From assembly GCA_020698575.1 (NCBI GenBank), contig CM036252.1, forward strand, positions 10,726,901-10,790,900: a stretch of 64,000 bases of DNA, given 5' to 3'. A program made the translations under genes and the position numbers. Shown here one piece after another: positions 56,401-62,780 of the stretch; the stretch's first letter is position 1, and every line of letters starts with the position of its first letter. The notes beneath the pieces are model-generated. The model saw nothing but the letters and a program-made list of their open reading frames with translations, was not told the DNA's origin and did not search any database. The DNA comes from Bostrychus sinensis. Its lineage: Eukaryota > Chordata > Actinopteri > Gobiiformes > Eleotridae.

Positions 56401-57584
56401 TATTGAAAACTGGAGACCAATTATGCTTCTAAACTCGGACTATAAAATATTTGCTCAAATTTTTGCCAGACGCTTAAAAAGTGGCCTTCCAAATATCAGT
56501 GAGATACAAACGGGCTTTATGAAAAATCAACATGTTAGCTCCAATATAAGATTAGTTTTAGATTTGGTTGATTACTCAGAAAAAAATCAATTCTCAAGCC
56601 ATAACTTTGTTTCTTGGTTTTTACAAAGCATTTGACTCTACAGAACATTATTTTCTATTTCAAACATTGGATTTATTTGGGTTTGGTCCAAACTTTATTT
56701 CAATTATTAAAATGTTATATAAAAATATAAACAGTTGTGTTATGTTGTATCCAAATACAACCTATAGATTTCCAGTTACACGGTCAGTCTGGCAGGGATG
56801 CCCAATAACCGCATTTCTGTTTTTGTTAGCAGTGGAAGTATTGTCTATCTATATTAAAAATGATAAAACTATCCAAGGAATAAACATCTTTCAAAAAGAA
56901 ATTTGAATAACACAACTGGAAGATTATACTGCCCTCTTTTTGAAACACAAACATCAGTTTGGGACAGCCTTAACTCAAATTCACAAGTTTTGATGCAGAA
57001 AAAAACTTTACAAAGAAAAAACTTTGACAACCTATAACTCTGTTAGGGTTTTCTGTGTGAACTGTTTTGCAAATGACAATTCTGAATGGAGAGATGTGTC
57101 AAAGGAACTGAGAAAAACTGTATGAGAGGAAAGCTCCTGTTTCAACCAACATATTTGTCAGCTTCTAACTACTTTGCATACCAGAAATACATTTAATCAC
57201 ACGTCATTTGTTAAAAAAATAAAGGAGTCAAAGATGAGCCGCTGAGGTGACACTATATATAGAAAAAATAAGGAGACTTAACAGCATTGTCAATTTTGGT
57301 CCTGATTGTTTGGATAGTGAAAACTGGCTAAATATCCCATAGTAAAAAAAAAAAAAGAAAAAAAAGAAAAAGAAAGAAGTGTTAACTCACAGTCAGGTCG
57401 AACTATGTCTGACATACTTCTACGCCTTACTCGTCTAACATCTGTAAAAAAAAAAAGAAAAAAAAAGATTATAGTTAGTTGTCTACCAAATGTATGAACA
57501 TGACAGCTGAAATCTAATAAATAAAAAAATACTATTTTAATCAATCCATATCTGATTAAACTCACTTTGCTCTGCAGAGGCCAT
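26456..57584 (-). CDS. gimap8-like: GIMAP8-like multi-AIG1 GTPase gene, five coding exons
   Basis: Exons in transcription order are 57584-57566 (ATG), 57441-57391, 47043-46369, 34317-33184 and 28464-26456 (TAA). All have GT-AG borders, all internal junctions are phase 1, and the coding sum is exactly 1,296 codons. The short basic N-terminus is followed by four AIG1-type GTPase modules (roughly residues 25-235, 250-420, 425-615 and 627-825) and a charged coiled coil to about 1270. GIMAPs are cytosolic or membrane-associated GTPases of lymphocyte survival and immunity; GIMAP8-type members carry several AIG1 domains. Modules 1 and 2 have lost the P-loop, module 3 keeps it but lacks a normal G3, and module 4 looks complete. 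Introns are long and transposon-filled. Alternative: the exons belong to two or three neighbouring GIMAP genes; matching phases and an uninterrupted frame argue for one. Confidence 0.72.
28524..29084. mobile_element. Non-autonomous hAT element with 8-bp target duplication
   Basis: A 561-bp element begins TAGGGCTGCAACTAA and ends TTGTTGTAGCCCCG. Both ends lead into AATCGATTA-type words in inverted order. It is flanked by the 8-bp direct repeat ATAACAAT at 28516-28523 and 29085-29092, the hAT hallmark. No transposase frame is present. It lies in intron 4 of the GIMAP8-like gene, within 60 bp of the acceptor of exon 5. Confidence 0.85.
29560..32614 (+). mobile_element. RTE-type LINE (Expander/Rex3-like), long copy with target duplication
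   Basis: A 3,055-bp insertion runs from CCTCTCCTTGAACCGCCACC to an (ATGG)n tail. It is flanked by the 12-bp direct repeat ATTTAACATAGC at 29548-29559 and 32615-32626. It encodes an endonuclease-reverse transcriptase. It sits in intron 4 of the GIMAP8-like gene in the opposite orientation to that gene. Copies of the same family lie at 14652-15562, 50544-52640 and 54592-55181. The family name is from memory of wording and tail; membership of RTE is likely but not tested. Confidence 0.88.
29990..32590 (+). pseudogene. RTE LINE endonuclease-RT ORF, broken
   Basis: Would encode the nuclease that nicks target DNA and the RT that copies the element at the nick. The APE-type endonuclease is readable in one frame to 31246: TWNVTS near the start, LLGDFNAH, RRSMIDFVVVSSDL and STDHHLVVSW. 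The frame then shifts near 31200-31246. A new frame carries TNTVYSEGGELLTSTGDVVG and FVDLEKAFDRVPR, and another shift near 31590-31620 leads to RT motifs GLRQGCPLSPVLF, LLFVDDVVLL (the usual FADD is FVDD) and a C-terminal region ending RLLPPRPGP. Near 31370 an internal deletion removes the RT N-terminal part that the copy at 51340-51500 still has. At least two frameshifts and one deletion make it non-functional. Confidence 0.85.
32627..33183. other. Intron 4 sequence of the GIMAP8-like gene
   Basis: No gene. Near 32680 the words CCATTATA and TATAATGG form a short stem around a six-base loop. A CAGTGTTTCCC-like phrase near 32670 recalls hAT termini, but no partner was found. Confidence 0.4.
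33184..34317 (-). CDS. gimap8-like: GIMAP8-like exon 4: two AIG1 modules
   Basis: The acceptor TTTCTCAG precedes 34317, and the exon ends AGAC|GTGAGT at 33184, phase 1 at both ends. The first module keeps the AIG1 fold wording (IVLLGKNKSLHKF, QTPNLF, HPGPNVLLLLVKPSDFTEKN, VVFTHKEE), but its P-loop lacks GK[S/T], so it should not bind GTP normally. The second starts at a MPLNLVFYGR segment, has an intact P-loop GRQGSGKTS and the box GVHAFVMVLPMAPLTDEDK, but its G3 reads ELPALSG in place of DxxG. Two modules in a single 1,134-bp exon suggest either a fused exon pair or a retained tandem duplication. Frames starting at 34300 (GTG) are internal to the exon, not a real start. Confidence 0.85.
34318..36576. 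other. Intron 3 sequence: microsatellites and repeat scraps
   Basis: No gene. It contains the TG/TA microsatellite at 35325-35492. TGTTCCTCAAACTTTTTCAG near 35759 resembles one end of a common fish repeat. A segment near 36365-36450 (GGGATGG, ATATCATGATAT, CACGATAAC) resembles another dispersed repeat into which the Tc1 element landed nearby. Confidence 0.45.
35325..35492 (+). repeat. (TG)n / (TA)n microsatellite
   Basis: GTGTATGTG repeats grade into long TA runs with short interruptions (CATA, AAAAAAAA, TTTT). Repetitive Y/I open frames on both strands here come from this run. Confidence 0.95.
36579..38177 (+). mobile_element. Tc1-like transposon, both ends intact
   Basis: The termini CAGTGAGGAAAATAAGTATT and its complement AATACTTATTTTCCTCACTG are at the outer edges, inside TA target duplications at 36577-36578 and 38178-38179. 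The inverted repeats are long, well over 100 bp, and include an internal repeat of the AATAAGTATTTGAACACC motif near 36763, as in the IR/DR class of Tc1 elements. A single transposase frame lies between. It sits in intron 3 of the GIMAP8-like gene on the opposite strand. Confidence 0.93.
36946..37970 (+). pseudogene. Tc1-like transposase, one frameshift
   Basis: Starts at ATG (MAKTKELSKDTRDKIVDLH) and shows the paired-like DNA-binding N-terminus (IAKQLGEKRSTVGAIIRKW, then PRTTREELVNDLKRAG). The DDE catalytic domain follows with its first aspartate in WSDETKIELFG, the second in FQHDNDLKHTA, and the glutamate in SPDLNPIENLW. A small indel near 37632, after GNNLLPS, moves the frame; translation continues in frame to the stop after CTKYKH at 37970. 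All three catalytic residues survive, so a single lesion seems to separate this copy from coding capacity. It is otherwise of normal length for Tc1 transposases (about 340 residues). Confidence 0.92.
38180..39286. other. Intron 3 sequence, possible 5' region of the BEL/Pao element
   Basis: No credible gene. Because gag-like coding begins at about 39287, part of this stretch may be the element's leader or 5' LTR, but I could not find TG...CA ends matching the LTR at 2367-2702. Confidence 0.35.
39287..39600 (+). pseudogene. BEL/Pao gag N-terminal fragment
   Basis: A frame with LTAKELKDCYVKHVADAAKLM and then DQRADLDKRRQKCEGKLKEA looks like the helical, charged N-terminus of BEL/Pao Gag. The upstream ATG near 39287 (MAEALTIERLKVARTTEA) is in a different frame, which places a small indel near 39335. 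The fragment ends where (TTTAG)n begins at 39597, the tail of the inserted minus-strand LINE. Confidence 0.55.
39735..40025 (+). mobile_element. Fragment of a hAT-like element
   Basis: Begins CAGTCCCTCCAGGATTTTGA and continues with GTTGCGATCGCAAC and repeated CCCGCGAA/CCCCGCAAA words, as in a dispersed teleost DNA element. Its right side is cut off by the truncated end of the adjacent Tc1 element, and no right terminus was seen. Confidence 0.5.
40026..41517 (-). mobile_element. Tc1-like transposon, one end truncated
   Basis: A Tc1 family distinct from the 36579 copy. The right end is complete (TACTTTTTTGCCCCACTG followed by TA). At the left, homology starts only at ATGAGAAAAAAAAATCCAG, so roughly the outer 100 bp of that inverted repeat are gone. 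The transposase is on the minus strand. It lies inside the 3' region of a minus-strand LINE. Confidence 0.88.
40128..41151 (-). pseudogene. Tc1-like transposase, nonsense codon and frameshift
   Basis: ATG at 41151 begins a typical Tc1 N-terminus (MAKTKELSKDTRN). An in-frame TAG after AIIRK, where the family has a tryptophan codon, interrupts the DNA-binding region. A run of seven G/C near 40895-40901 shifts the frame just before NDLQRAG. From 40889 to the stop at 40128 the catalytic part is intact, with WSDETKIELFG, FQHDNDPKHTA and SPDLNPIENLW carrying the D, D and E residues. The catalytic half is better preserved than the DNA-binding half. Confidence 0.9.
41520..43290 (-). mobile_element. 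L2/CR1-like LINE, minus strand, RT deleted
   Basis: Reading right to left, an endonuclease start lies at 43263-42997 (AHLNICSLRNKISDISEII, ISETHLDSTI). Its continuation lies at 42888-42352 (FVGDLNIDW, TLIDLIFF, GCSDHHLIVV). A linker region at 42351-42037 resembles the stretch before RT (WSTLNKLTGRKTK). After that the RT core is missing, and only decayed C-terminal wording and a 3' UTR remain (41520-42020). The tail continues beyond the Tc1 insertion as the (TTTAG)n-bounded piece at 39597-39734. It is inserted into the BEL/Pao gag. Confidence 0.75.
43555..45490 (+). pseudogene. BEL/Pao gag-protease-RT remnant
   Basis: Segments appear in order in several frames. Gag comes first (EIYEFMLNYLEGLLNKAK, then ADDIFRVLKNQFGNRTAIAI and EKALSNLHDLGDTG), followed by a zinc-knuckle start (CGLCGDSKHAKKLYSC). 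A protease region near 44530-44640 has GTLIDLASDINYITH, whose usual D-S/T-G is altered. Then come DLVLWDGHLGKTVGGTHPEL and an RT part with GPDVLNPI, KKMYNSVWLEERE and YVDEILTSHNDL. The RT active site is normally YVDD; here the second aspartate is glutamate. Numerous frameshifts and deletions, including most of the RT N-terminal half, leave no functional product. Pol stops before RNase H. Confidence 0.8.
45519..46205. mobile_element. Non-autonomous hAT element with 8-bp target duplication
   Basis: Starts CAGGCTCCCGCAACCTGTGG and ends CAGTTGACCCCTG. The 8-bp direct repeat ATGTAGAG flanks it at 45511-45518 and 46206-46213. The ends share CAGG and TGTGGAC...GGACCTCCAG words in inverted order, but the outer terminal repeats are weakly matched. 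It carries no transposase. A short open frame (45495-45758) inside it is not recognised. Confidence 0.78.
46369..47043 (-). CDS. gimap8-like: GIMAP8-like exon 3: degenerate AIG1 module
   Basis: The acceptor TCGTTTCAG precedes 47043, and the exon ends CTAG|GTAAGT at 46369, phase 1 at both ends, 675 bp. It encodes one AIG1 module: AELRVVLLGN, INTPDLLHPDL as a G3-like segment, and the conserved box ISAPGPHVFLLVLQPESFTE. The G4 region is MVLLSTDQEES. The P-loop position reads GNCWIQRNLVG, with no lysine-serine/threonine pair, so nucleotide binding is doubtful. The helical C-terminal part (RLEQIIKENSGNYLS) is typical of the family. Sequence encoded upstream of 47043 and after 46369 in the same frame is intron. 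Confidence 0.85.
47044..48589. other. Intron 2 sequence of the GIMAP8-like gene
   Basis: No further AIG1 module or other gene is visible. CAGGGTTTCCCATACAGTG near 47092 resembles the terminus of a hAT-like repeat without a found partner. The remaining sequence is AT-rich and unassigned. Confidence 0.45.
48590..49187 (+). repeat. Dispersed repeat family R, longest copy
   Basis: Matches the minus-strand copy at 59950-60400 over the segments TTTGTAAAATACAGACTAA, GACATAAAAGCTAAGAACC, AGACCATGGTCAAGCACGGG, AATGCATTTATTTGCAAAAT and GAGCCACAAACTGTCAGACT, and the partial copy at 22825-23060. It is interrupted by the hAT element that follows at 49188. No coding potential is supported. Confidence 0.75.
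49188..50067. mobile_element. Complete non-autonomous hAT element, 880 bp
   Basis: Perfect 13-bp terminal inverted repeats CAGGGGTGCCCAA and TTGGGCACCCCTG lie at 49188-49200 and 50055-50067. The 8-bp direct repeat GTGTAGAC flanks it at 49180-49187 and 50068-50075. There is no transposase frame. The interior matches 4383-5128, so this is the reference copy for that family in the window. It is inserted into repeat family R in intron 2 of the GIMAP8-like gene. Confidence 0.95.
50544..52640 (+). mobile_element. RTE-type LINE copy, broken by foreign sequence
   Basis: Homology to the 29560 copy begins near its base 190 (AGGCCAGTTAC) and covers the endonuclease (GTWNVTS, LTVVSAYG, GSDSDTWRGVIGRNGLPDL). 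An internal deletion then joins it to EVDLFITQTEVTEVVKKLL and LSWLTRLCKI of the region before RT. After about 51600 some 650 bp without LINE similarity follow. RT-region fragments resume at about 52247 (VGLRQGCP) and end near 52640, with another deletion. Stops near 51138 and elsewhere show it is dead. Confidence 0.8.
51601..52246. other. Unassigned insertion within the RTE copy
   Basis: No similarity to the LINE and no recognised gene. It includes GGTAGAGCTAGCTAGTTAGCTA near 51740 and a long A-rich run near 52047. Open frames here lack known domains. It may be an older host segment or a second element; ends were not resolved. Confidence 0.35.
52641..53760. other. Intron sequence without recognised gene
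   Basis: Nothing recognisable apart from short homopolymer runs. LINE ORF1-type coding starts after it at about 53762. Confidence 0.4.
53762..54533 (+). pseudogene. L1/Tx1 ORF1 remnant
   Basis: ORF1 proteins of this clade are RNA-binding chaperones with a coiled coil and an RRM-like core. Here an acidic, S/T-rich N-terminal part (SSTPEAKKCKREPLSLLELQ) is in one frame and ends at a TGA near 54042. The next frame, 54025-54534, has a coiled-coil stretch (QSTAAQEERIQKLEEKL), RWNLRQYGLSEE, HRIGKK and RPILQFISRSVKERIW, then LLWPRIEAARKKGKRAFFVG, which are the conserved ORF1 blocks. The two frames adjoin with a short overlap, suggesting a single indel. Confidence 0.75.
54592..55181 (+). mobile_element. 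RTE-type LINE 3' fragment
   Basis: Starts in the RT C-terminal region (GRMEREIDRW) and runs to the (ATGG)n tail. The encoded C-terminus (YVPTLTYGHELWV, PTGRRPRGRPRTRWRDYV) is better preserved than in the 29560 copy, with a small gap near 55040. No clear target duplication was found. It replaces most of the L1 endonuclease, so a deletion probably accompanied its insertion. Confidence 0.85.
55185..55439 (+). pseudogene. L1/Tx1 endonuclease C-terminal remnant
   Basis: Just after the RTE tail the frame reads SRIDLWLISPECIQFV, the conserved end of the L1-type endonuclease (SRID-WL-SP). A shifted frame follows with SDHHL near 55271, containing the catalytic SDH-type motif, and IQGYWKLNVSLLND. The segment stops at the left target duplication of the solo LTR and resumes after it. 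Confidence 0.7.
55440..55778. mobile_element. Solo LTR with 5-bp target duplication
   Basis: A 339-bp segment begins TGTTACGTGCC and ends GGCTGTAACA, giving TGTTAC...GTAACA termini. The 5-bp direct repeat GTGGG flanks it at 55435-55439 and 55779-55783. LINE reading continues on both sides. A TATA-like TTTTATACCC lies near 55675. Five-base duplications fit Ty3-like or BEL/Pao LTR elements. It is not similar by eye to the BEL LTR at 2367. Recombination between two LTRs would explain the absence of internal sequence. Confidence 0.85.
56123..56945 (+). pseudogene. L1/Tx1 RT-domain remnant
   Basis: The frame at 56123-56635 shows the L1 RT start (LKKVKSPGCDGLPADFYIKF, then LIPKPDKD, ENWRPIMLLNSDYKIFAQIF and QTGFMKNQHVSSNIRLV). 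It shifts into the frame of 56568-56906 (FYKAFDSTEHYFLFQTLDLF, then VWQGCPITAFLFLLAVEVL). Beyond a stop at about 56906 the catalytic block expected as ADD reads QLEDYTALFLK, so the active site is also lost. The C-terminal half of ORF2 is absent. Confidence 0.8.
57391..57441 (-). CDS. gimap8-like: GIMAP8-like exon 2: short basic segment
   Basis: A poly-pyrimidine tract and TTTACAG precede 57441, and GACT|GTGAGT ends the exon at 57391. It is 51 bp long with phase 1 at both ends. It encodes a basic patch (VRRVRRRSMSDIVRPD) containing an RRRS-type sequence that could be a basophilic kinase target. Assignment to this gene rests on its phase, strand and position between the ATG exon and the first AIG1 exon. 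The intron to the next exon is about 10 kb. Confidence 0.6.
57566..57584 (-). CDS. gimap8-like: GIMAP8-like exon 1: start codon exon
   Basis: An ATG in good context (GCAATGG) opens MASAEQ and is cut after one further base by a strong donor (A|GTGAGT) at 57565-57560. It is only 19 coding bases, entering exon 2 in phase 1. Such tiny start exons are usual in fish gimap genes, as far as I recall. The 5' UTR and promoter would lie above 57584, where LINE-derived sequence begins within about 270 bp. Confidence 0.6.
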
Positions 57585-57849
57585 TGCGTCTGTTCAAAGG
57601 CCTGTACAAATCCAATTTACGTCAAAGCTGTGAAAAAAAACAAAATGCCAGTAAAATATCTATAGGTGCCTTTCAAAACTCTCAGGATCACCTTACACAA
57701 AAATACAATAAACAGACAGTAACAACACTAATTTACGTAAAAATACACAATCATGAAAAATACCCTATACAATAAGATAAAACAATGATGTGGCAATGAA
57801 GCCATGATGATGTGGCAATACAGTATATTCAGAAAACACATGGTACTAG

Positions 57850-58265
57850 TTATGTGGGTAGAAAGTCTAAAAACATGGGTTTTTAAGCGAGATTTAAATG
57901 TGGAGATGGAGTCTAATGAGTGGATTTCATGTGGAAGTTGATTCCAAAGTCAGAAGCCTGAGCAGCTGAAGGCCCTGTGCATCCTGGTGGACATACGGAC
58001 AGGTGGAAAGAGAGGAGTGAGGCTGTGGAGGAGCTGAGGGTATGGGAGGGTGTGTGTGTATACAGGAGATCTGAGAGGTAAAGCGGAACGAGGTTGTGGA
58101 GAGCTTTGAAAGTCAGACGTAGTGCGGAAGTGGACCAGCAGCCAGTGGAGCTGTGTGAGGATGAGAGTTGTGTGTTGGGTGGATGGGGTTCTGGAGAAGA
58201 TACAGACGACTGAATTCTGAACCCGTTGACATTTATGTAGGGGAAACTCCTTTCTGTTGTTAACA
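57850..58265 (-). pseudogene. LINE ORF C-terminal fragment upstream of the GIMAP gene
   Basis: The minus strand encodes LTFKALHNLVPLYLSDLLYTH, preceded by HSSTGCWSTSALR (normally LHWLPV-RI in the family). It is followed by an SSS-A-LLS block, FGINFHMKSTH and, after a shift, STFKSRLKTHVF. This is the common C-terminal tail of L2/Rex1-type fish LINEs. No RT motifs remain. It ends about 270 bp upstream of the GIMAP8-like start codon on the same strand. Confidence 0.7.
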
Positions 58266-58289
58266 CTCTATTAACTTGCTAATAAGGTG

Positions 58290-58593
58290 TACTTTATTTT
58301 CTCTGTAGAGAATATCGTTCTCTGCATTTGACCCATCCTTCATTGCTGCTGGGGTGACCTGTCAGGAGCAGCGGGCAGCCGCGGTGCAGCTGGACTCTTC
58401 TCCAGATCTGAACCACGATCCTGGTCAGCAGTATCCAGCTCGAGGATTAGCCTATTGTGCATGTTTTGAAGTAGATGAGGGAAACTGGAGAGGAAACCCA
58501 GACCATGCAAACTCCACACAAAAAAGCCCCACAAGGTCCGGGAATCAAACCCATCTAGTGAGGCGAGTGCTAACCACTAAGCCACCGTGCCGG
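58290..58593 (-). mobile_element. tRNA-headed SINE
   Basis: On the minus strand the head begins CCGGCACGGTGGCTTAGTGG, with the A box at 58569-58584 and the B box GGTTTGATTCC at 58541-58551. The body holds GTGTGGAGTTTGCATGGTCT and ends near a GGGTCAAATGCAGAGAA phrase. The head matches the SINE at 12302, but the body is longer. It is not a tRNA gene. Confidence 0.8.
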
Positions 58594-59949
58594 CTGCTGC
58601 TAATAGAACAGCCCAATCTCTCCTCACACAGGCTAGGCGACCACTATAAATTTGTCTGCTTGTTAACAGATAAAGCACATATTTTAAAGCGTTGTTCATG
58701 TCAAAGCGTTTTCAAACGTGGCGTGTCTGATCTGCACTGGGCTTCACTCAGCCACACAGAGGTGACGTGTGTCAACTCACACCAAATGCGGTGCGTCAAG
58801 GCACTTGAAATGGCTTCAACAGGAAATATGCGGACTTTTAACAGAAAGGAGCTTCCCCACATTGAGTAGAGCAGGAGTTGGTGCACCACTCTCTGTCCCT
58901 CACTGCAGTTTATCCATCACCTGTCTACAGCTGTCACTGTTTGCATTTACTGCAGCAATACTGACGAGCATGTGTTTCCACCATGTTTAATGTATTTTTG
59001 TTACTGGATCTTTCCTAACTCAGGGTGCTCCGCATCCCATAAAACTCCACAAAGCACCACAATACAGGAAATTATGTCTGTTTTGCTCATATTTCCCTAG
59101 GGTGGAGGACCGCAAGACCCTCCTGCTAGAAATACTTCCACATTAAAACAAAAAACAAAACAGTCAACATCAGGGCCAGCTATGGAAAGTTTCCTAATAA
59201 CAAAATAACAATGTAATTTTTCCATAATGAGGTAACTTTAAACCAAATAACATAGGATACAGAGTTCTACAGATATTGGAAAACTTTTTTTCAGAAATGT
59301 AATTTTCAATTGGGACCAGCCCTCTATCACACAGACTGTAAAAAAAAACTACAAAAGTATAATTTTATGCTACAACTGCTATAACTACAAAGTCTATGCA
59401 CAACAATTGTTTTACAGTTACACTTCCTGTTTCAATAGCCACCAAAAAACTATTTAATATCTAGAATATTTGATTTAAAATGTAATGAAGGGACATCCAT
59501 CGTGGCACCATTTCAACTCCCCAATCAGACAAGAAAATTCTTATTTAATAGTAGTCCGCTAGATTAATGCCATTAATGAAGTTAGTGCCTGGCTGCCGTT
59601 TTGTAAGCAGTGAGGATAAATGATGACCTCGTTGCTTTTGCTCGTTACCATCATCCATTTCCTGTAAGTTACTTCTTCAGTGGGTATAAATATGTGTTTT
59701 TAAAGACCTGCAATCTAAAAATGTTGTTTTTTATTAATAACTGTTAAGTTTTTTATGTAATATTTTAAATGCGCCATCGCCTGCACAAAACCGAAACTAA
59801 AATATCTTCCTTATTCCTTCTCTACTAAATGACGTGTGCTCATAAATTCCTTCAAATCGGATCTGAAACTTTTTCAAATCCATTTTTGCTTGATTAAATT
59901 GTGCGTGTTAACAAAATAAGTGATTGAGATAATAAAAATTACAGAAATG

Positions 59950-60400
59950 ACCCACCTGTGAAGCGACATTAGTCTCGTTCCAGATGAACTGAGCCTCTCC
60001 TGGATTGTGAACGAGAGCGCACGGCTGCACCAGGAGGAGGGGAAATCCTCCTGTACTGAAGTGGGACAGTTTGTGGCTCAGATCACGCCCAAAATCCACT
60101 TCTCGCGTGTGTTGGATGTGATTTTGAAAATAAATGCATTAAACTGATTTGTAAGAACTTTTCTGTCCCGTGCTTGACCACAGTCTGTGCATTAATGAGG
60201 TGCTATTTTGGAGCTCACACATCCAGCAGTGGTTCTCAGCTTTTATGTCTAAGTTTACACATTATAAAAGTTAAACAGCCTCCTATAACAGCAGATATCT
60301 TTTTAATAATATTCTACTTCACACTGAGCAGCAGGGCACAAAGTTTATCCAGGTCAAAACTAACTTTAGTCTGTATTTTACCAAAAAAAAAAAGAGGCTG
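59950..60400 (-). repeat. Dispersed repeat family R, inverted copy
   Basis: The reverse complement matches 48590-49187 along most of its length, including GGTCAAGCACGGGACAGAAA, ATGCATTTATTTTCAAAATC and GCCACAAACTGTCCCACTTC. Together with the copy near 48.6 kb it forms a widely spaced inverted pair on either side of the GIMAP8-like start exon. Confidence 0.75.
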
Positions 60401-62780
60401 AGACGCAACTACCATATTAGCAGTCATTTTAATTTAGTGAAAAGCAAAAAAACATGGTTACTCATTCCGCTTGCAAATGATGGAGGACTTTTTTTAAAGT
60501 CTGTGGTAATTTATCGACAGTGCCTAACCTGTGGTCTGGTCTTATTGTACCAGTGTGTATGGGGAACTACTTCTCCTTCCGCCAACAAAAATAAAATGTA
60601 CACGGCTTTTTATAAAATTAAAATGAGCAGAGTGTAAAAGATTTTTTGTGTATGGTATTTTTACGTAAAAATCATTGAAGCTATATAAGCGGAGGACAAG
60701 GCTCACTTTAAGGAGAACCCATGGAAACATGTTTATTCCCACGTCTATACTAGGATTAATTTGTACCGGACGTCGTCTCTCTCTCCCCTGCGTGCTCGTC
60801 CCGGTGTTCCGGGAAATTCGGTTCCCCCATGTTTCCCGTGTTCAGCGCCAGGACTTTCTCTCATTTTAAGTTCTTTTTACGAACTTGTTGAATTAAACAC
60901 ATACTCTCTGTATGCATCATTATCGAATGTATGTTAGCCATTTGATTCTGATTTGATGATTTAGATGTTTTTAATTTGCTGATTATTGATGTTTGTTATG
61001 GGTGGTGACTGTTATTGCTTTTCTCTAATTTTACGCACGTAGACATAAACGCATGATCTATGACACATAATCGTGATAGAACTAATAATTAAATAGCTCT
61101 TTTTTACTTTATTTGTGCATTTTTTACACAAACAGATAGCAATAGAACTGGATAATGATTGAATGCATGAAAAATCTCGGCAAAACGCGGTCTACAATTG
61201 AATAACATTTTTTATTATAAATAATTTAAATGGCTCGTGCAAATGCTTTACAAAAATAGGATAATTACAGTTTTCAGTAGTTAGCCTACACAGAATATGC
61301 CAATACTCAGCTAGTTAAATAACTATCTTCAAAATACATACATGGCTAAAATACATTGGATTACGATGGATACAGTGTGTGATTAATCCAACAAGTTTGT
61401 AAAAAGAGAAAAGTTCTGGTGCTCAATAGGGGAAACACCGGTCCTGTAGTTGCCAGGTGTGGATTGTCATTTTCCTAAAAACGGCACACAACCCTGCACT
61501 GCTGCTGTTCTGCTGCACACCCGCCCCTCACCTCCTCGCATACAACGGGAGCAGAGTCAAGAACATGGGACAGCTGCTCTCTACCTTGTTAGGCTCGTAA
61601 TTTTGTCACCTTCAAAATAAGTGTTAAAACATTTGTGGGACAAAAAGCTAGGATACAGAATGAAAGAAGCCACAAAAGGATTTACTCCCAACACTACATC
61701 CACTTGACTTTTTTCGTGATTTGGTTAGTAGGTTTTGAAAAGATGTAAGATTATACAAATGTGTCTACTTTTTCCAGTTAGATGGGTTTTGATGTTTGTT
61801 TTTTGTATATTTTATTTGGGACTGCTGTGGAGGACGTCAAGTACAGTGCTCTGACAGCTGTCACAGGTCCAGGCCCCTCTCCACCCTCGGTCTCTGGCTG
61901 TTCTCCTCCTTTTTCCAATCTTTTCCACTTTCCAGTTTTAATAAAAACACTGCAGAGCCTTCCTGTCCTGCACAGCACAGTTTCCACACCACGCTGTGAT
62001 GGAGCTGGAGACCACTCTCTCTGCTGCACTAATAATGTAGCAGTTGCTCAGGATCTTTGTTTTCATACCAAATTTACCAAATCTTAGCTTTTCTGATGTT
62101 TTGTGTCCAGGTTATATCCTCACTCATGCAGGGGCTAAGAAATGTAAAATCCACCTCTGCCTCCCCTGCGTAGATGAGTCTGTGCTGTTCCTTCCTCTTC
62201 TTTTGCATTAATAATCATCTCTCATCATCTTTTTAATTCCCACTGATAATCAAAACGTAAAGACATGCTAACTCTTTTATTTTATTATAAAACACACTGT
62301 ATGCCTTTCACTGAAAAATGTTTGCATCACCATTTTATTCAGAGTTTGACTTTGTCCAAGAAGAAAAATTAGTTGCTGTAAATTATTTATGTTCATTAAT
62401 TGTGCTTGACTGTGTTGTGAAAACCTGTGACAAAGCTATTCCTGTGGTGTTAGTCTGTAGCTCTGACAGGCTTTTCATGCATACAGTTGGTTACTGATTG
62501 AATAATAATTGATGTGGCGCCAACTGGTGGTGACAGAACTAAACCAAGACCTAGACCGAAGGCACTTAAAATACACACCTACAGTATTATACAAGGGGCT
62601 TTTATAATACGTTCTTGTGCCTTTATTGAACAACACAGCCATGTTTAAGTCCTTTTATTTCTAAGATTGTAAAGTTAGTTTCTATGTTTTGTTGTTTCTG
62701 TGTGAAAATGTCTCTTTGTTGTAAATCTAAACGTCACTAAAGGTTTATTCAAAGTTAAAGCGTTGTTTCCTGTTCTGTAG
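60401..62780. other. No gene recognised
   Basis: A TATATAAG box near 60683 is followed by a GC-richer stretch to about 60870, which could be a promoter or an LTR piece, but no paired terminus or coding exon was found. The rest is AT-rich and unassigned. Confidence 0.4.

Larger units (their letters stand above)
53762..57000 (+). mobile_element. L1/Tx1-type LINE remnant with two later insertions
   Basis: ORF1-type, endonuclease-end and RT-type segments occur in the right order on the plus strand. Most of the endonuclease is missing where the RTE fragment at 54592-55181 sits. Just after the endonuclease end, at 55440-55778, lies a solo LTR with its own target duplication. The whole stack is in intron 2 of the GIMAP8-like gene, in antisense orientation. 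Confidence 0.75.

Noticed and set aside
58541..58593. tRNA gene on the minus strand
   Set aside because: Same SINE head; no full cloverleaf.
60680..60870. Promoter or LTR with TATATAAG box
   Set aside because: No exon follows and no LTR ends or paired copy were found.
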